A stretch of DNA of 8,585 nucleotides, taken from Actinomycetes bacterium (GTDB lineage: Bacteria > Actinomycetota > Acidimicrobiia > Acidimicrobiales > RAAP-2). Where the stretch lies: positions 1-8,585 of the forward strand of contig JAJYYT010000076.1 in the NCBI GenBank assembly GCA_021800645.1, given 5' to 3'. A program made the position numbers and the translations under genes. Shown piece by piece: positions 1 to 8,585 of the stretch (positions are counted from its first letter, which is position 1; each line of letters starts with the position of its first letter). The notes under the pieces were generated by a model. The model did no database searches, was not told where the DNA came from, and saw only the letters and a program-made list of their open reading frames with translations.

Positions 1-1
1 G

Positions 2-1141
2 ATCGAGCTGTCCTCGGTGCAGGAGACGCAGATCAACCTGCCCTTCATCACCGCCACCTCCGAGGGGCCCAAGCACCTGGACGTGAAGCTGACGAGGGCG
101 AAGTTCAACGAGCTGACCCACGACCTCGTGGAGCAGTGCCGAGGGCCGTTCGAGGCGGCCATCAAGGACGCGGGCCTGAAGACCTCCGACATCGACCACG
201 TCGTCCTCGTCGGGGGCGCGACCCGCATGCCGGCGGTCCAGAGCCTCGTGCTCGACCTGACCGGCAAGGAGCCCCACAAGGGCGTGAACCCCGACGAGGT
301 CGTCGCGGTCGGGGCGGCGGTCCAGGCGGGCGTGCTCAAGGGCGAGGTGAAGGACGTCCTGCTCCTCGACGTCACGCCCCTCAGCCTCGGCATCGAGACC
401 AAGGGCGGCGTGATGCACCGGCTCATCGAGCGCAACACGACGATCCCGACCAAGCGGTCCGAGGTGTTCACGACCGCAGAGGACAACCAGCCGTCGGTCG
501 AGATCCACGTGCTCCAGGGCGAGCGCGAGATGGCGATGTACAACAAGACGCTGGGCAAGTTCCAGCTCGTCGACCTTCCCCCGGCTCCGCGGGGCATCCC
601 CCAGATCGAGGTCACCTTCGACATCGACGCGAACGGGATCGTCCACGTGTCCGCGCAGGACCGCGCCACCGGCAAGCAGCAATCGATGACGATCACCGGG
701 CAGTCCGCGCTCGCCAAGGAGGACATCGAGCGGATGATCCGCGACGCCGAGGCGCACGCCGAGGACGACCGGCGCCGGCGCGAGGAGGCCGAGGTGCGCA
801 ACACCGCGGACACCCTCGTGTACCAGACCGAGAAGCTCCTGCGTGAGCAGGGCGACAAGTTCCAGGGCTCCGAGAAGGAGGATGTGTCGAGCGCGCTCGC
901 CCGCCTGAAGGACGCGCTGGCGGGCACCGACGTCGAGGCCATCAAGAGCGCGACCGAGCGTCTCATGACCGCGAGCCAGAGCTTCTCGCAGCGGCTCTAC
1001 GAGCAGGCGTCGCAGAGCGCGTCGGCGACCGCCGGTACTGCGGGCGGGCCGGGCGGTGGCGCGACGTCGGGCGGCGCCGGGTCGTCCGACGAGCCCGCCG
1101 AGGGCGAGGTCGTCGACGCCGAGATCGTCGACGAGCAATGA
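2..1141 (+). CDS. dnaK: Molecular chaperone DnaK (Hsp70), 3' part; 5' end outside window
   Basis: The ATP-dependent Hsp70 chaperone binds unfolded cytosolic proteins, working with DnaJ and GrpE encoded just downstream. The open frame runs in from the left edge (first full codon at 2, reading [15 protein letters not shown]), so the GTG at 17 is internal, not a start. The visible 379 residues cover the end of the nucleotide-binding domain (GGATRMP at about residues 71-77), the interdomain linker VLLLDV (119-124), the substrate-binding beta domain starting TPLSLGIET, the alpha-helical lid, and a Gly/Ala/Ser-rich tail ending in the acidic DAEIVDEQ typical of bacterial DnaK. With a usual family length of about 620-640, roughly 240 residues are missing to the left. 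The stop overlaps the grpE start as ATGA, suggesting translational coupling. Nothing looks broken; the truncation is the window edge. Identification is essentially certain. Confidence 0.98.
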   Translation: MELSSVQETQINLPFITATSEGPKHLDVKLTRAKFNELTHDLVEQCRGPFEAAIKDAGLKTSDIDHVVLVGGATRMPAVQSLVLDLTGKEPHKGVNPDEVVAVGAAVQAGVLKGEVKDVLLLDVTPLSLGIETKGGVMHRLIERNTTIPTKRSEVFTTAEDNQPSVEIHVLQGEREMAMYNKTLGKFQLVDLPPAPRGIPQIEVTFDIDANGIVHVSAQDRATGKQQSMTITGQSALAKEDIERMIRDAEAHAEDDRRRREEAEVRNTADTLVYQTEKLLREQGDKFQGSEKEDVSSALARLKDALAGTDVEAIKSATERLMTASQSFSQRLYEQASQSASATAGTAGGPGGGATSGGAGSSDEPAEGEVVDAEIVDEQ

Positions 1142-1995
1142 GCGGCCGGGCTGATCATGCTGCGGCGCGCTGGGCCGACGACGACGCTGGCGTCGAGGAA
1201 GCCGGCGACGACGCTCCGGCCGGTGCCGCCGGTGTGGAGGGTGCCGGTTCGGCCGTTGCAGAAGCGCCGGGCGAGGCTCCTGCGAGCGACGTCGCGTCCA
1301 CAGAGCGCGGGGGTGCGGCTGCGCGGCCCGTGGCGGAAGGTGCTGGTGGGCAAGGCGCGGAGGAGGCTGCGATCCTGACGGACGTCGCAGCGCTGACCGC
1401 CCAGCGCGACGAGTACCTGGAGTCGCTCCAGCGGCTCATGGCCGACTTCGACAACTACCGCAAGCGGGTGGCTCGCCTCCAGCAGGAGCAGGGGGCTCGT
1501 GCCGAGGCGAACCTGGTCACGAAGCTGCTGCCGGTGCTCGACAACCTGGATCTCGCCTGGGCCCACCTCGGTCCCCGAGGCGGTGCCGCGCGCGCCGACG
1601 ACGCCGGTGCCGCCGGCGCGCCCGACCGGCAGAGCGGGCCCCTGTCCGAGGAGGCCCGGGCGATCGGCCAGGCGCGCCAGCAGCTGCTCGACGTCCTCGC
1701 CAAGGAAGGCCTCGAACGGGTCGACGCAGTCGACGTGCCCTTCGACCCGACCGTCCACGACGCGGTCGCGCACGCTCCCGGCCCTGCTGGGGGCGGCGTC
1801 GGTGACGAGGCGGCTGCCGCTGCGAGTGGCGGCATCGGTGACGAGGCGGCTGCCGCTGCGAGTGGCGGCATCGGTGACGAGGGCGCCCCCGAGGGCGCCG
1901 CCCCGCAGACGGTGGCGGTGGACGAGGTCCTGCGTGCGGGCTACCGCTGGCGCGGCCAGGTGCTACGCCCCGCGATGGTCCGCGTCCGAGGTTGA
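1138..1995 (+). CDS. grpE: Nucleotide exchange factor GrpE with extra low-complexity insertions
   Basis: GrpE releases ADP from DnaK to restart its substrate cycle and acts as a dimer in the cytosol. The 285-residue product has an Ala/Gly/acidic, probably disordered N-terminus (1-80), then the long coiled-coil helix with the family signature [10 protein letters not shown] (101-110), [11 protein letters not shown] (130-140), and the helix [14 protein letters not shown]. The C-terminal beta domain is [18 protein letters not shown] (195-212) and ends [16 protein letters not shown] (269-284). It exceeds the common 180-230 residues because of the N-terminal tail, an insert at about 145-172, and a repeat-built insert at about 214-256 in the loop where other GrpE proteins have only a few residues (HEAV...EVLQKGY). 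ATG 1138 overlaps the dnaK stop by four bases, so coupling supports this start, although the tail is too poorly conserved to prove it. dnaJ starts three bases downstream. Confidence 0.96.
   Translation: MSGRADHAAARWADDDAGVEEAGDDAPAGAAGVEGAGSAVAEAPGEAPASDVASTERGGAAARPVAEGAGGQGAEEAAILTDVAALTAQRDEYLESLQRLMADFDNYRKRVARLQQEQGARAEANLVTKLLPVLDNLDLAWAHLGPRGGAARADDAGAAGAPDRQSGPLSEEARAIGQARQQLLDVLAKEGLERVDAVDVPFDPTVHDAVAHAPGPAGGGVGDEAAAAASGGIGDEAAAAASGGIGDEGAPEGAAPQTVAVDEVLRAGYRWRGQVLRPAMVRVRG
1792..1881 (+). repeat. In-frame 36-base tandem repeat (2.5 copies) inside grpE
   Basis: Two full units at 1792-1827 and 1828-1863 differ by one base (gtc versus atc at 1798-1800 and 1834-1836). They are followed by an 18-base partial third unit at 1864-1881. 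Because 36 is a multiple of three, the reading frame is kept, and the units encode [24 protein letters not shown] and GGIGDE (GrpE residues 219-248). The near identity at the DNA level points to recent duplication, by slippage or unequal recombination, within a surface loop of the GrpE beta domain. The copy number may vary between strains. No separate function can be assigned. Confidence 0.93.
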
Positions 1996-1998
1996 GCC

Positions 1999-3117
1999 GT
2001 GCCCGCGCAGCGCGAGTGGTTCGAGAAGGACTACTACCAGGTGCTCGGCGTGCCGTCGTCGGCGACCGACAAGGAGATCACGCGCGCCTACCGCAAGCTC
2101 GCCAAGCAGTACCACCCTGACGCGAACCCCGGGAGCGAGGAGCGCTTCAAGGAGATCAGCGCCGCCTACGACGTGCTCGGCGACGCCGCTCGTCGCAAGG
2201 AGTACGACGAAGTGCGGCGTCTCGGTCCCATGGCGGGCGGGCTCGGCGGTGGGTTCGGCTCGCCTGGAGGCACCACCTTCAGGGTCGAGGACCTCGGCGA
2301 CCTCGGTGACCTCTTCGGGGGGATCTTCGGAGGACGCTCGTCGAGGCGACGCGCCCGCGGGCCGCAGCGCGGCGCGGACGTGGAGACCGAGCTGCACCTC
2401 TCCTTCGCCGACGCGGTCCACGGCGTCACGGCGTCGGTCAACGTCCCCGAGGAGGTGCGCTGCCACACCTGCAACGGCACCGGCGCGGCACCCGGGACCT
2501 CGACGCACACCTGCCCGCGTTGCCACGGCAAGGGGACGCTCGACGACAACCAAGGCCTCTTCTCGCTGCGGACGATCTGCCCGACCTGCAACGGTCGCGG
2601 CACGGTGGTGGACACGCCGTGCCCGACGTGCCACGGCTCTGGGATCGAGCGCAGGAACCGGGTCGTGAAGGTGCGCATCCCGGCGGGCGTCGAGGACGGC
2701 CAGCGGATCCGGGTGAAGGGCCGCGGAGCCCCTGGGCAGGGCAGCGCTCCCCCCGGCGATCTGTACGTGGTGGTCCGTGTGGGCACCGACCGGAGGTTCG
2801 GTCGTCGCGGACGGAACCTGACCGTGTCGGTGCCGGTCACCTTTCCGGAAGCGGCGCTCGGCACGACCGTCACGGTCCCGACCCTCGACGGTCCCGTGAG
2901 CGTTCGCGTCCCGCCCGGGACGGCTCCGGGCACGCACCTGCGAGTGAAAGGACGCGGGGTTCCGGCGGGGAGCGGCAAGAACGCTGCGGCGGCAGGCGAC
3001 CTGCTCGTGCGGGTCGATGTCGTGGTGCCCAAGTCGCTGAACGACGAGCAGCGGGCGGCGCTCGAGCAGCTCGCGGCGACGCTCGAGCCCGCGCCGCGCG
3101 AGCGGGTGGAGGCATGA
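1999..3117 (+). CDS. dnaJ: Chaperone DnaJ (Hsp40 type I)
   Basis: This J-domain co-chaperone delivers unfolded substrates to DnaK and stimulates its ATPase. The 372-residue protein has the full class I layout. The J domain (about 10-73, DYYQVLGV start) carries the catalytic HPD at 39-41. A short Gly/Phe region (about 77-113) contains a DLGDLGDLFGGIFGG stretch. A zinc-finger region has four CXXCXGXG motifs at 155, 172, 194 and 208, binding two zinc ions. C-terminal substrate-binding beta domains run from about 220 to 345. All eight zinc-binding cysteines are present. The N-terminus (W/F-EKDYYQVLGV) resembles the operon-encoded DnaJ1 of actinobacteria rather than a stand-alone paralogue. GTG 1999 lies three bases after the grpE stop with a weak GAGG at about 1988-1991 inside the end of grpE, so translation is probably coupled. 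The stop codon abuts or overlaps the start of hspR. Confidence 0.97.
   Translation: MPAQREWFEKDYYQVLGVPSSATDKEITRAYRKLAKQYHPDANPGSEERFKEISAAYDVLGDAARRKEYDEVRRLGPMAGGLGGGFGSPGGTTFRVEDLGDLGDLFGGIFGGRSSRRRARGPQRGADVETELHLSFADAVHGVTASVNVPEEVRCHTCNGTGAAPGTSTHTCPRCHGKGTLDDNQGLFSLRTICPTCNGRGTVVDTPCPTCHGSGIERRNRVVKVRIPAGVEDGQRIRVKGRGAPGQGSAPPGDLYVVVRVGTDRRFGRRGRNLTVSVPVTFPEAALGTTVTVPTLDGPVSVRVPPGTAPGTHLRVKGRGVPAGSGKNAAAAGDLLVRVDVVVPKSLNDEQRAALEQLAATLEPAPRERVEA
3108..3112 (+). promoter_or_regulatory. Shine-Dalgarno site that favours the hspR start at 3120
   Basis: GGAGG at 3108-3112, within the last codons of dnaJ, is seven bases from ATG 3120 but only one base from ATG 3114. The spacing favours 3120 as the hspR start. 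ATG 3114 would give an ATGA overlap with the dnaJ stop like that at dnaK/grpE, but it is too close to the site for normal initiation. Confidence 0.6.
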
Positions 3118-3119
3118 CG

Positions 3120-3563
3120 ATGCCGAGAGCCAGGAGCATCCGTAACGGTGGTGGTCGGGCTGGGCACGACGGCGGGGCTGCGAGCCGGACAACCGCGCCG
3201 GTGTACGTGATCTCGGTCGCCGCCGAGCTCGCCGGGGTCCATCCCCAGACGCTTCGCGTCTACGAGCGCAAGGGGCTGCTGGATCCTTCGCGTACGAGGG
3301 GCGGTTCGCGACGCTTCTCCGAGCGCGACCTCGCGCGGCTCCGCCACATCCAGGACCTGACCGCTGCCGGGCTGAACCTCGAAGGGGTGCGTCGCGTGCT
3401 CGAGCTCGAGAGCGAGGTCGCCAGGCTGCGCGCCGAGCTCGACCGGGCGAGAGCCGACGCGTTGGACGCGATCGAGCGGGTCCATCGCCACTACCGGCGA
3501 GACCTGGTCCCTTTCGACGCGTCGCCGGTCCCCTACCGGCCTGCGGGCAAGCCCGGGCTGTGA
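3120..3563 (+). CDS. hspR: HspR-type MerR family heat-shock repressor
   Basis: HspR represses the dnaK operon and often clpB in actinobacteria by binding HAIR operators, with DnaK as co-repressor; that role is family knowledge. The 147-residue product has a variable N-terminal tail (1-27), then a MerR-type winged helix-turn-helix from about 28 to 97. It opens [26 protein letters not shown], in which the HPQTLR stretch typifies HspR, and continues with [19 protein letters not shown] dimerising coiled coil follows ([17 protein letters not shown], about 95-112), then a basic/Pro-rich tail. There is no cysteine or effector-binding domain, unlike metal- or drug-sensing MerR proteins. The fourth position after dnaJ matches the Streptomyces and Mycobacterium operons. 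GGAGG at 3108-3112 supports ATG 3120; ATG 3114 would add two residues. No HAIR-like inverted repeat (CTTGAGT-N7-ACTCAAG) was found in the window, so autoregulation must act upstream of dnaK if it occurs. Confidence 0.92.
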   Translation: MPRARSIRNGGGRAGHDGGAASRTTAPVYVISVAAELAGVHPQTLRVYERKGLLDPSRTRGGSRRFSERDLARLRHIQDLTAAGLNLEGVRRVLELESEVARLRAELDRARADALDAIERVHRHYRRDLVPFDASPVPYRPAGKPGL

Positions 3564-3603
3564 CGAACCGACCGAGAGGAAAGACATACCCAGAGGGAGC
3601 TCG

Positions 3604-6093
<2,490 letters not shown>

Positions 6094-6102
6094 CCCCCAG
6101 GC

Positions 6103-6130
6103 GGCCGCGACCGAGCGCTCGGTCGCGGCC
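6103..6130. terminator. Perfect 28-base palindrome after clpB, probable terminator hairpin
   Basis: The half GGCCGCGACCGAGC (6103-6116) is followed directly by its exact reverse complement (6117-6130), starting nine bases after the clpB stop. As RNA it can fold into a 12-pair GC-rich stem with a GCGC tetraloop. There is no following U-run (the next bases are TGCGTTCTCC), so it is not a canonical intrinsic terminator. U-less hairpins after operons are common in high-GC actinobacteria. Its position between the chaperone operon and a new promoter fits transcription termination; mRNA stabilisation or a dyad protein-binding site are alternatives. Confidence 0.65.
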
Positions 6131-6158
6131 TGCGTTCTCCGCTCCCGGCCGGTACGCT
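6131..6158 (+). promoter_or_regulatory. Candidate promoter of the AraC-type regulator gene
   Basis: TACGCT at 6153-6158, in the context GGTACGCTGG, fits the TANNNT -10 consensus of the housekeeping sigma factor and lies 31 bases before GTG 6190. A transcript would start near 6165, just ahead of the ribosome-binding site. The -35 is poor: TGCGTT at 6131-6136 with a 16-base spacer is the best visible. The same nine bases GGTACRCTG recur at the right edge at a similar distance from a ribosome-binding site. Confidence 0.4.
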
Positions 6159-6176
6159 GGTCGCGGCGGTTCTCGT

Positions 6177-6185
6177 GGAGGGGAG
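6177..6185 (+). promoter_or_regulatory. Ribosome-binding site deciding the AraC-type gene start
   Basis: GGAGGGGAG at 6177-6185 is a strong Shine-Dalgarno sequence. GGAGG (6177-6181) lies eight bases before GTG 6190. The upstream in-frame GTG at 6175 overlaps this site and has none of its own, so 6190 is the better start. Confidence 0.65.
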
Positions 6186-6189
6186 TGGC

Positions 6190-6966
6190 GTGGAATCTGC
6201 CGTGGTGGTCCGGGCGGCCCGTTTCCTCGCCGAGCACGCCGCCGAGCCGATCCGGCTCGCCGATGTCGCCGACCACGTCGGCTACAGCCCTTTCCATCTG
6301 GCCCGGGGCTTCCAGCGGAGCGTCGGCGTGCCGCCTGGGCGCTTCCTCGCAGCGCACCGGTTCCAGCTTGCGAAGCGCCTGCTCCGCGACCATGACGACC
6401 GCGTGATCGACGTCTGCCACGCGTCGGGGTTCACCGCGCCCGGCACGTTCGCTTGGCGCTTCACGGCGTTGGTCGGCACGAGCCCGACCGAGTTCCGGCG
6501 GCTCCCCCACACCTTGGCCGGCTCACCACCTCGGCCGGTGGTCGTGCCCGGCAGCGGCGGCCCGGCAGCGGACCTGGTCTGTGGTCGGATCGAGCTCACC
6601 GAGGCAGCCAGCCAGCTCCTCGGGCCCTCGCCCTCGGTCTACGTCGGCCTCTTCCCTCGCCGGTCCGCGCGTGGATCTCCGGTGGCGGGCGCCCTCCTCG
6701 CCGGGCCAGGGGAGTTCTTCCTGCCTCGTGTCCCCCGGGGGACCTTCTGGCTGCTCGCGTCGGCGCTGGCGCGCTCCGCCGCCTACGACGTGCAGCTCGT
6801 CCCTCCGCAGACGGTCGCCGGGACCCTCGAGCAGCCGGTCCGCTCCTGTGCGTCGGGGAGAACGCTCAGGCGCGACCTCCTCCTCGACGTCCTGCCGGAA
6901 TGGTCGACCCCGGTGCTCGTCGCGCTGCCTTGGCTCGCCTGCCCATCTGCGCAAGATCGGAGATGA
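6190..6966 (+). CDS. AraC/XylS-type transcriptional regulator, N-terminal HTH, beta-rich C-terminal domain
   Basis: The product is a predicted DNA-binding regulator of 258 residues. The N-terminal ~105 residues form the paired helix-turn-helix module of AraC proteins: the first HTH is IRLADVADHVGYSPFHLARGFQRSVGVPPGRF (21-52, split by the turn at about 31), and the second is VIDVCHASGFTAPGTFAWRF (72-91), ending GTSPTEFRR (96-104). Having this module at the N-terminus is the reverse of classical AraC and XylS. Residues about 120-250 resemble no ligand domain I can name with confidence. YVGLFPRR...GSPVAGALLAGPGEFFLPRVPRGTFWLLA (151-190) alternates hydrophobic and Gly/Pro residues like a transthyretin-like beta sandwich, which is inference. 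GTG 6190 is set by the GGAGGGGAG site at 6177-6185. The gene lies after the operon-ending palindrome and 74 bases ahead of the propeller gene, which it might control. Its targets and inducer are unknown. Confidence 0.85.
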   Translation: MESAVVVRAARFLAEHAAEPIRLADVADHVGYSPFHLARGFQRSVGVPPGRFLAAHRFQLAKRLLRDHDDRVIDVCHASGFTAPGTFAWRFTALVGTSPTEFRRLPHTLAGSPPRPVVVPGSGGPAADLVCGRIELTEAASQLLGPSPSVYVGLFPRRSARGSPVAGALLAGPGEFFLPRVPRGTFWLLASALARSAAYDVQLVPPQTVAGTLEQPVRSCASGRTLRRDLLLDVLPEWSTPVLVALPWLACPSAQDRR

Positions 6967-6991
6967 CGACGGCGCGTCGTCGCCTTACGCT
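6963..6991 (+). promoter_or_regulatory. Candidate promoter for the propeller/MoaD-like gene pair
   Basis: ATGACG at 6963-6968 (four of six matches to TTGACA) and TACGCT at 6986-6991 (first T, A and last T of TATAAT) are separated by exactly 17 bases, the optimal housekeeping sigma spacing. The -35 overlaps the stop codon of the AraC-type gene. A small inverted repeat, GACGAC-GGCGC-GTCGTC (6965-6981), sits in the spacer, where a bound regulator could block or alter polymerase access. The start at 7041 is 49 bases beyond the -10 element. Short motifs in GC-rich DNA carry limited weight. Confidence 0.35.
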
Positions 6992-7040
6992 CACACCCAG
7001 ACGCGGCTGATCGATCGGCGGCGTCCGGAAGGGAGGGGAC

Positions 7041-8156
7041 ATGAGCGGAGTCCGACTGCTGGTCGGCACCCGCAAGGGGGCGTTCGTCTTCACGTCCGAC
7101 GGTTCGCGCCGCGACTGGTCGACGGAGGGACCGCACTTCGCGGGATGGGAGATCTACCACCTGAAGGGCTCCCGCGCTGACCCCGACCGGATCTATGCAT
7201 CGCAATCGAGCCCTTGGTTCGGGCAGGTGGTGCAGCGCTCCGACGACGGCGGGAGGAGCTGGCGGGCGGTGGGGAACGCCTTCTCCTACGAGGGGAAGGC
7301 CGGGAGCCATCAATGGTTCGACGGGACCCCGCACCCGTGGGAGTTCGCACGCGTGTGGCACTTCGAGCCCTCAGCGGACGACCCGGACGCGGTCTACGCG
7401 GGCGTCCAGGACGCGGCCATCTTCTGCTCGACCGACGGGGGCGGAAGCTGGAAGGAGCTTCCGGGCCTGCGTGGCAGCGAGACCGGCTCGCGCTGGCAGC
7501 CCGGTGCGGGCGGGATGGCGGTTCACACGATCCTTCTGGACCCTGCGGACCGCCGACGGCTGTTCGTCGCCATCTCGGCCGCGGGGGTCTTCCGCTCGGA
7601 CGACGGCGGCGAGACGTGGCGCCCGAAGAACAAGGGGCTCCACTCGGACATCCTGGCGGAGCCGGAAGCCGAGGTCGGCCACTGCGTCCACCGGATCGCA
7701 CAGCATCCGGCACGGCCGGCCACGCTGTTCATGCAGAAGCACTGGGACGTGATGCGCAGCGACGACGCCGGCGAGTCGTGGATCGAAGTCAGCGGGGACC
7801 TCCCGAGCGATTTCGGCTTCCCCATCGCACTCCACGCGCACGAGCCCGATACCGTCTACGTCGTCCCGATCACCAGCGACTCGGTGCACTACCCACCAGA
7901 GGGCAGGCTCCGGGTGTACCGAAGCCGGTGCGGAGGCGGGGAGTGGGAGCCGCTCGCTCGCGGGCTCCCCGAGGCGCACTGCTACGTCGACGTGCTGCGC
8001 GACGCAATGGACGTCGACCACCTGGACCCTGGTGGCGTCTACTTCGGCACCACCGGCGGCCAGCTCTACGGGTCGGCGGACGGCGGCGACCACTGGAGGG
8101 CGATCGCCGAGCACCTCCCCGCGGTGCTCTCGGTCGAGGTGCAGGACCTTCCGTGA
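7041..8156 (+). CDS. Asp-box (BNR/sialidase-like) beta-propeller protein, cytoplasmic, function unknown
   Basis: The 371-residue protein is built from beta-propeller blades marked by Asp-boxes (S-x-D-x-G-x-x-W). These lie at 67-74 (SDDGGRSW), 130-137 (STDGGGSW), 186-193 (SDDGGETW), 240-247 (SDDAGESW) and 345-352 (SADGGDHW), with a degenerate sixth at 295-302 (SRCGGGEW), suggesting six blades. Such proteins are usually annotated as sialidase, glycosyl hydrolase or WD40/YVTN-like. However, Asp-boxes are structural, and I see no convincing set of sialidase catalytic arginines, so enzymatic activity is not supported. The N-terminus [17 protein letters not shown] is a first beta strand, not a signal peptide, and there is no membrane segment; the protein should stay in the cytosol, unlike most sialidases. 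ATG 7041 has GGGAGGGG at 7031-7038. The MoaD/ThiS-like gene follows after 22 bases, suggesting a joint function. Confidence 0.85.
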   Translation: MSGVRLLVGTRKGAFVFTSDGSRRDWSTEGPHFAGWEIYHLKGSRADPDRIYASQSSPWFGQVVQRSDDGGRSWRAVGNAFSYEGKAGSHQWFDGTPHPWEFARVWHFEPSADDPDAVYAGVQDAAIFCSTDGGGSWKELPGLRGSETGSRWQPGAGGMAVHTILLDPADRRRLFVAISAAGVFRSDDGGETWRPKNKGLHSDILAEPEAEVGHCVHRIAQHPARPATLFMQKHWDVMRSDDAGESWIEVSGDLPSDFGFPIALHAHEPDTVYVVPITSDSVHYPPEGRLRVYRSRCGGGEWEPLARGLPEAHCYVDVLRDAMDVDHLDPGGVYFGTTGGQLYGSADGGDHWRAIAEHLPAVLSVEVQDLP

Positions 8157-8178
8157 TCGACACGATCGAGACGAAGCC

Positions 8179-8535
8179 GTGACGAGGCGTCGGGGCCCCG
8201 GCCCGGACCGGGCCGTGACCGAGCCGCACGAGGCGCAGGACGTGCGCGTCGTGCTGCCCCTGCACCTGCGCGACCTCGCGGGCGTGGAAGGGGAGGTGTC
8301 GGTCATGGTGGCAGGCAGCGTCACCCAGCGCAGCGTGCTCGACGCCCTCGAGGCGAGGTTCCCGGTGCTCGGAGGAACGATCCGGGACCGCGCGACGGCA
8401 CGACGGCGCCCGTTCCTCCGCTTCTTCGCCTGCGAGGAGGACCTCTCGGACGAACCTCCGGACGCCGAGCTCCCCGAGGAGGTGGCCTCGGGCCACGAGC
8501 CGTTCATCGTCCTCGGCGCGATCGCAGGGGGATGA
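8179..8535 (+). CDS. MoaD/ThiS family ubiquitin-like protein ending in Gly-Gly
   Basis: This is a small beta-grasp protein resembling MoaD and ThiS, sulfur carriers activated as C-terminal thiocarboxylates by an E1-like enzyme. The domain runs from VRVVLPLHLRDLAG (about 22-35), through SVLDALEARFPVL (51-63) and RPFLRFFACEEDL (76-88), to the terminal VLGAIAGG. The last two residues before the stop are Gly-Gly, as a carrier requires. The 118 residues counted from GTG 8179 exceed the usual 80-100. GTG 8215 (106 residues) or GTG 8242 (97 residues, starting directly at the first strand, with GAGG at 8230-8233) are credible alternatives, and none has a strong ribosome-binding site. It lies 22 bases after the propeller gene and is probably co-transcribed. 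No E1-like, moaE or thiG gene is in the window, so a role in molybdopterin or thiamine synthesis is not shown; the partner and pathway are unknown. Confidence 0.8.
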   Translation: MTRRRGPGPDRAVTEPHEAQDVRVVLPLHLRDLAGVEGEVSVMVAGSVTQRSVLDALEARFPVLGGTIRDRATARRRPFLRFFACEEDLSDEPPDAELPEEVASGHEPFIVLGAIAGG

Positions 8536-8549
8536 AGCGCGAGGCCGGG

Positions 8550-8579
8550 TACACTGCGGCGTACGCCGATTCAGGGGAG
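8550..8579 (+). promoter_or_regulatory. Candidate promoter and ribosome-binding site of a gene starting beyond the right edge
   Basis: TACACT at 8550-8555, within GGTACACTG, is a -10-like element, and AGGGGAG at 8573-8579 is a good Shine-Dalgarno sequence. A GTG beginning at 8584 would fit if the next base outside the window is G. The arrangement mirrors that before the AraC-type gene (-10 to start 31 bases there, about 28 here). No convincing -35 is seen. The following gene is not visible. Confidence 0.4.
8557..8568. repeat. 12-base perfect palindrome at a predicted transcription start
   Basis: CGGCGTACGCCG is fully self-complementary and begins one base after the candidate -10 element TACACT, covering the expected transcription start. 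An operator for a dimeric repressor is possible. A chance palindrome is also plausible in sequence this rich in CG dinucleotides, and no second copy was noticed. Confidence 0.3.
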
Positions 8580-8585
8580 CATCGT

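Noticed and set aside
1499..2668. Long plus-strand frame across grpE and dnaJ
   Set aside because: It is Arg/Ser/Thr-rich with no recognisable domain and is out of frame with two clear chaperone genes.
2520..3119. Upstream in-frame extension of hspR into dnaJ
   Set aside because: The extended part is an Arg/Gly-rich shadow of dnaJ in another frame. The HspR family domain begins after 3200 and a ribosome-binding site fits ATG 3120.
3564..3603. HAIR or CIRCE operator, or separate promoter, ahead of clpB
   Set aside because: No CTTGAGT/ACTCAAG or TTAGCACTC/GAGTGCTAA pairing and no good -10/-35 pair were found in the 40-base gap.
6965..6981. Small hairpin after the AraC-type gene as a terminator
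   Set aside because: The stem is only six pairs with no U-run, and it lies inside a candidate promoter. It is treated as a possible operator instead.
7041..8156. Calling the propeller protein a sialidase enzyme
   Set aside because: Asp-boxes alone define the fold, not activity. There is no secretion signal and no clear catalytic arginine triad, so only the fold is claimed.

Overview
The window reads as GC-rich chromosomal DNA from an actinobacterium. Every gene lies on the + strand, third codon positions are strongly G/C, GTG starts are common, and an HspR-type MerR repressor closes a dnaK operon, which is an actinobacterial hallmark. The clpB placement and sequence style suggest a deep lineage such as Acidimicrobiia, but that assignment is from memory and not proven here.

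Bases 1-6093 hold a protein-quality-control operon. In order it contains the 3' part of dnaK (the first ~240 codons lie before the window), grpE, dnaJ, hspR and clpB. dnaK/grpE overlap by 4 bases, grpE/dnaJ are 3 bases apart, dnaJ and hspR touch or overlap, and clpB follows after 40 bases, so co-transcription is likely. DnaK/DnaJ/GrpE and ClpB together form the bacterial disaggregation machine, and HspR is expected to repress the operon with DnaK as co-repressor. No HspR operator (HAIR) is visible inside the window; it would be expected upstream of dnaK. A perfect 28-base palindrome just after clpB is the likely end of the operon.

Bases 6131-8585 hold a second, less characterised group. It has an AraC-type regulator (N-terminal DNA-binding domain, unusual C-terminal beta-rich domain), a cytoplasmic protein with six Asp-box (BNR) repeats, and a small MoaD/ThiS-like protein ending in Gly-Gly. 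The last two sit 22 bases apart and look like a two-gene unit of unknown role. Candidate -10 elements of the form TACRCT precede the AraC gene, the propeller gene and probably another gene starting just beyond the right edge.

No RNA gene, mobile element or CRISPR array was seen, and no gap between genes exceeds 100 bases. The chaperone region is ordinary in content. The points worth a second look are the propeller/MoaD-like pair, a shortened loop in the second ATPase domain of ClpB, and an in-frame 36-base tandem repeat inserted in grpE. I did not find convincing evidence of a wholly new system.
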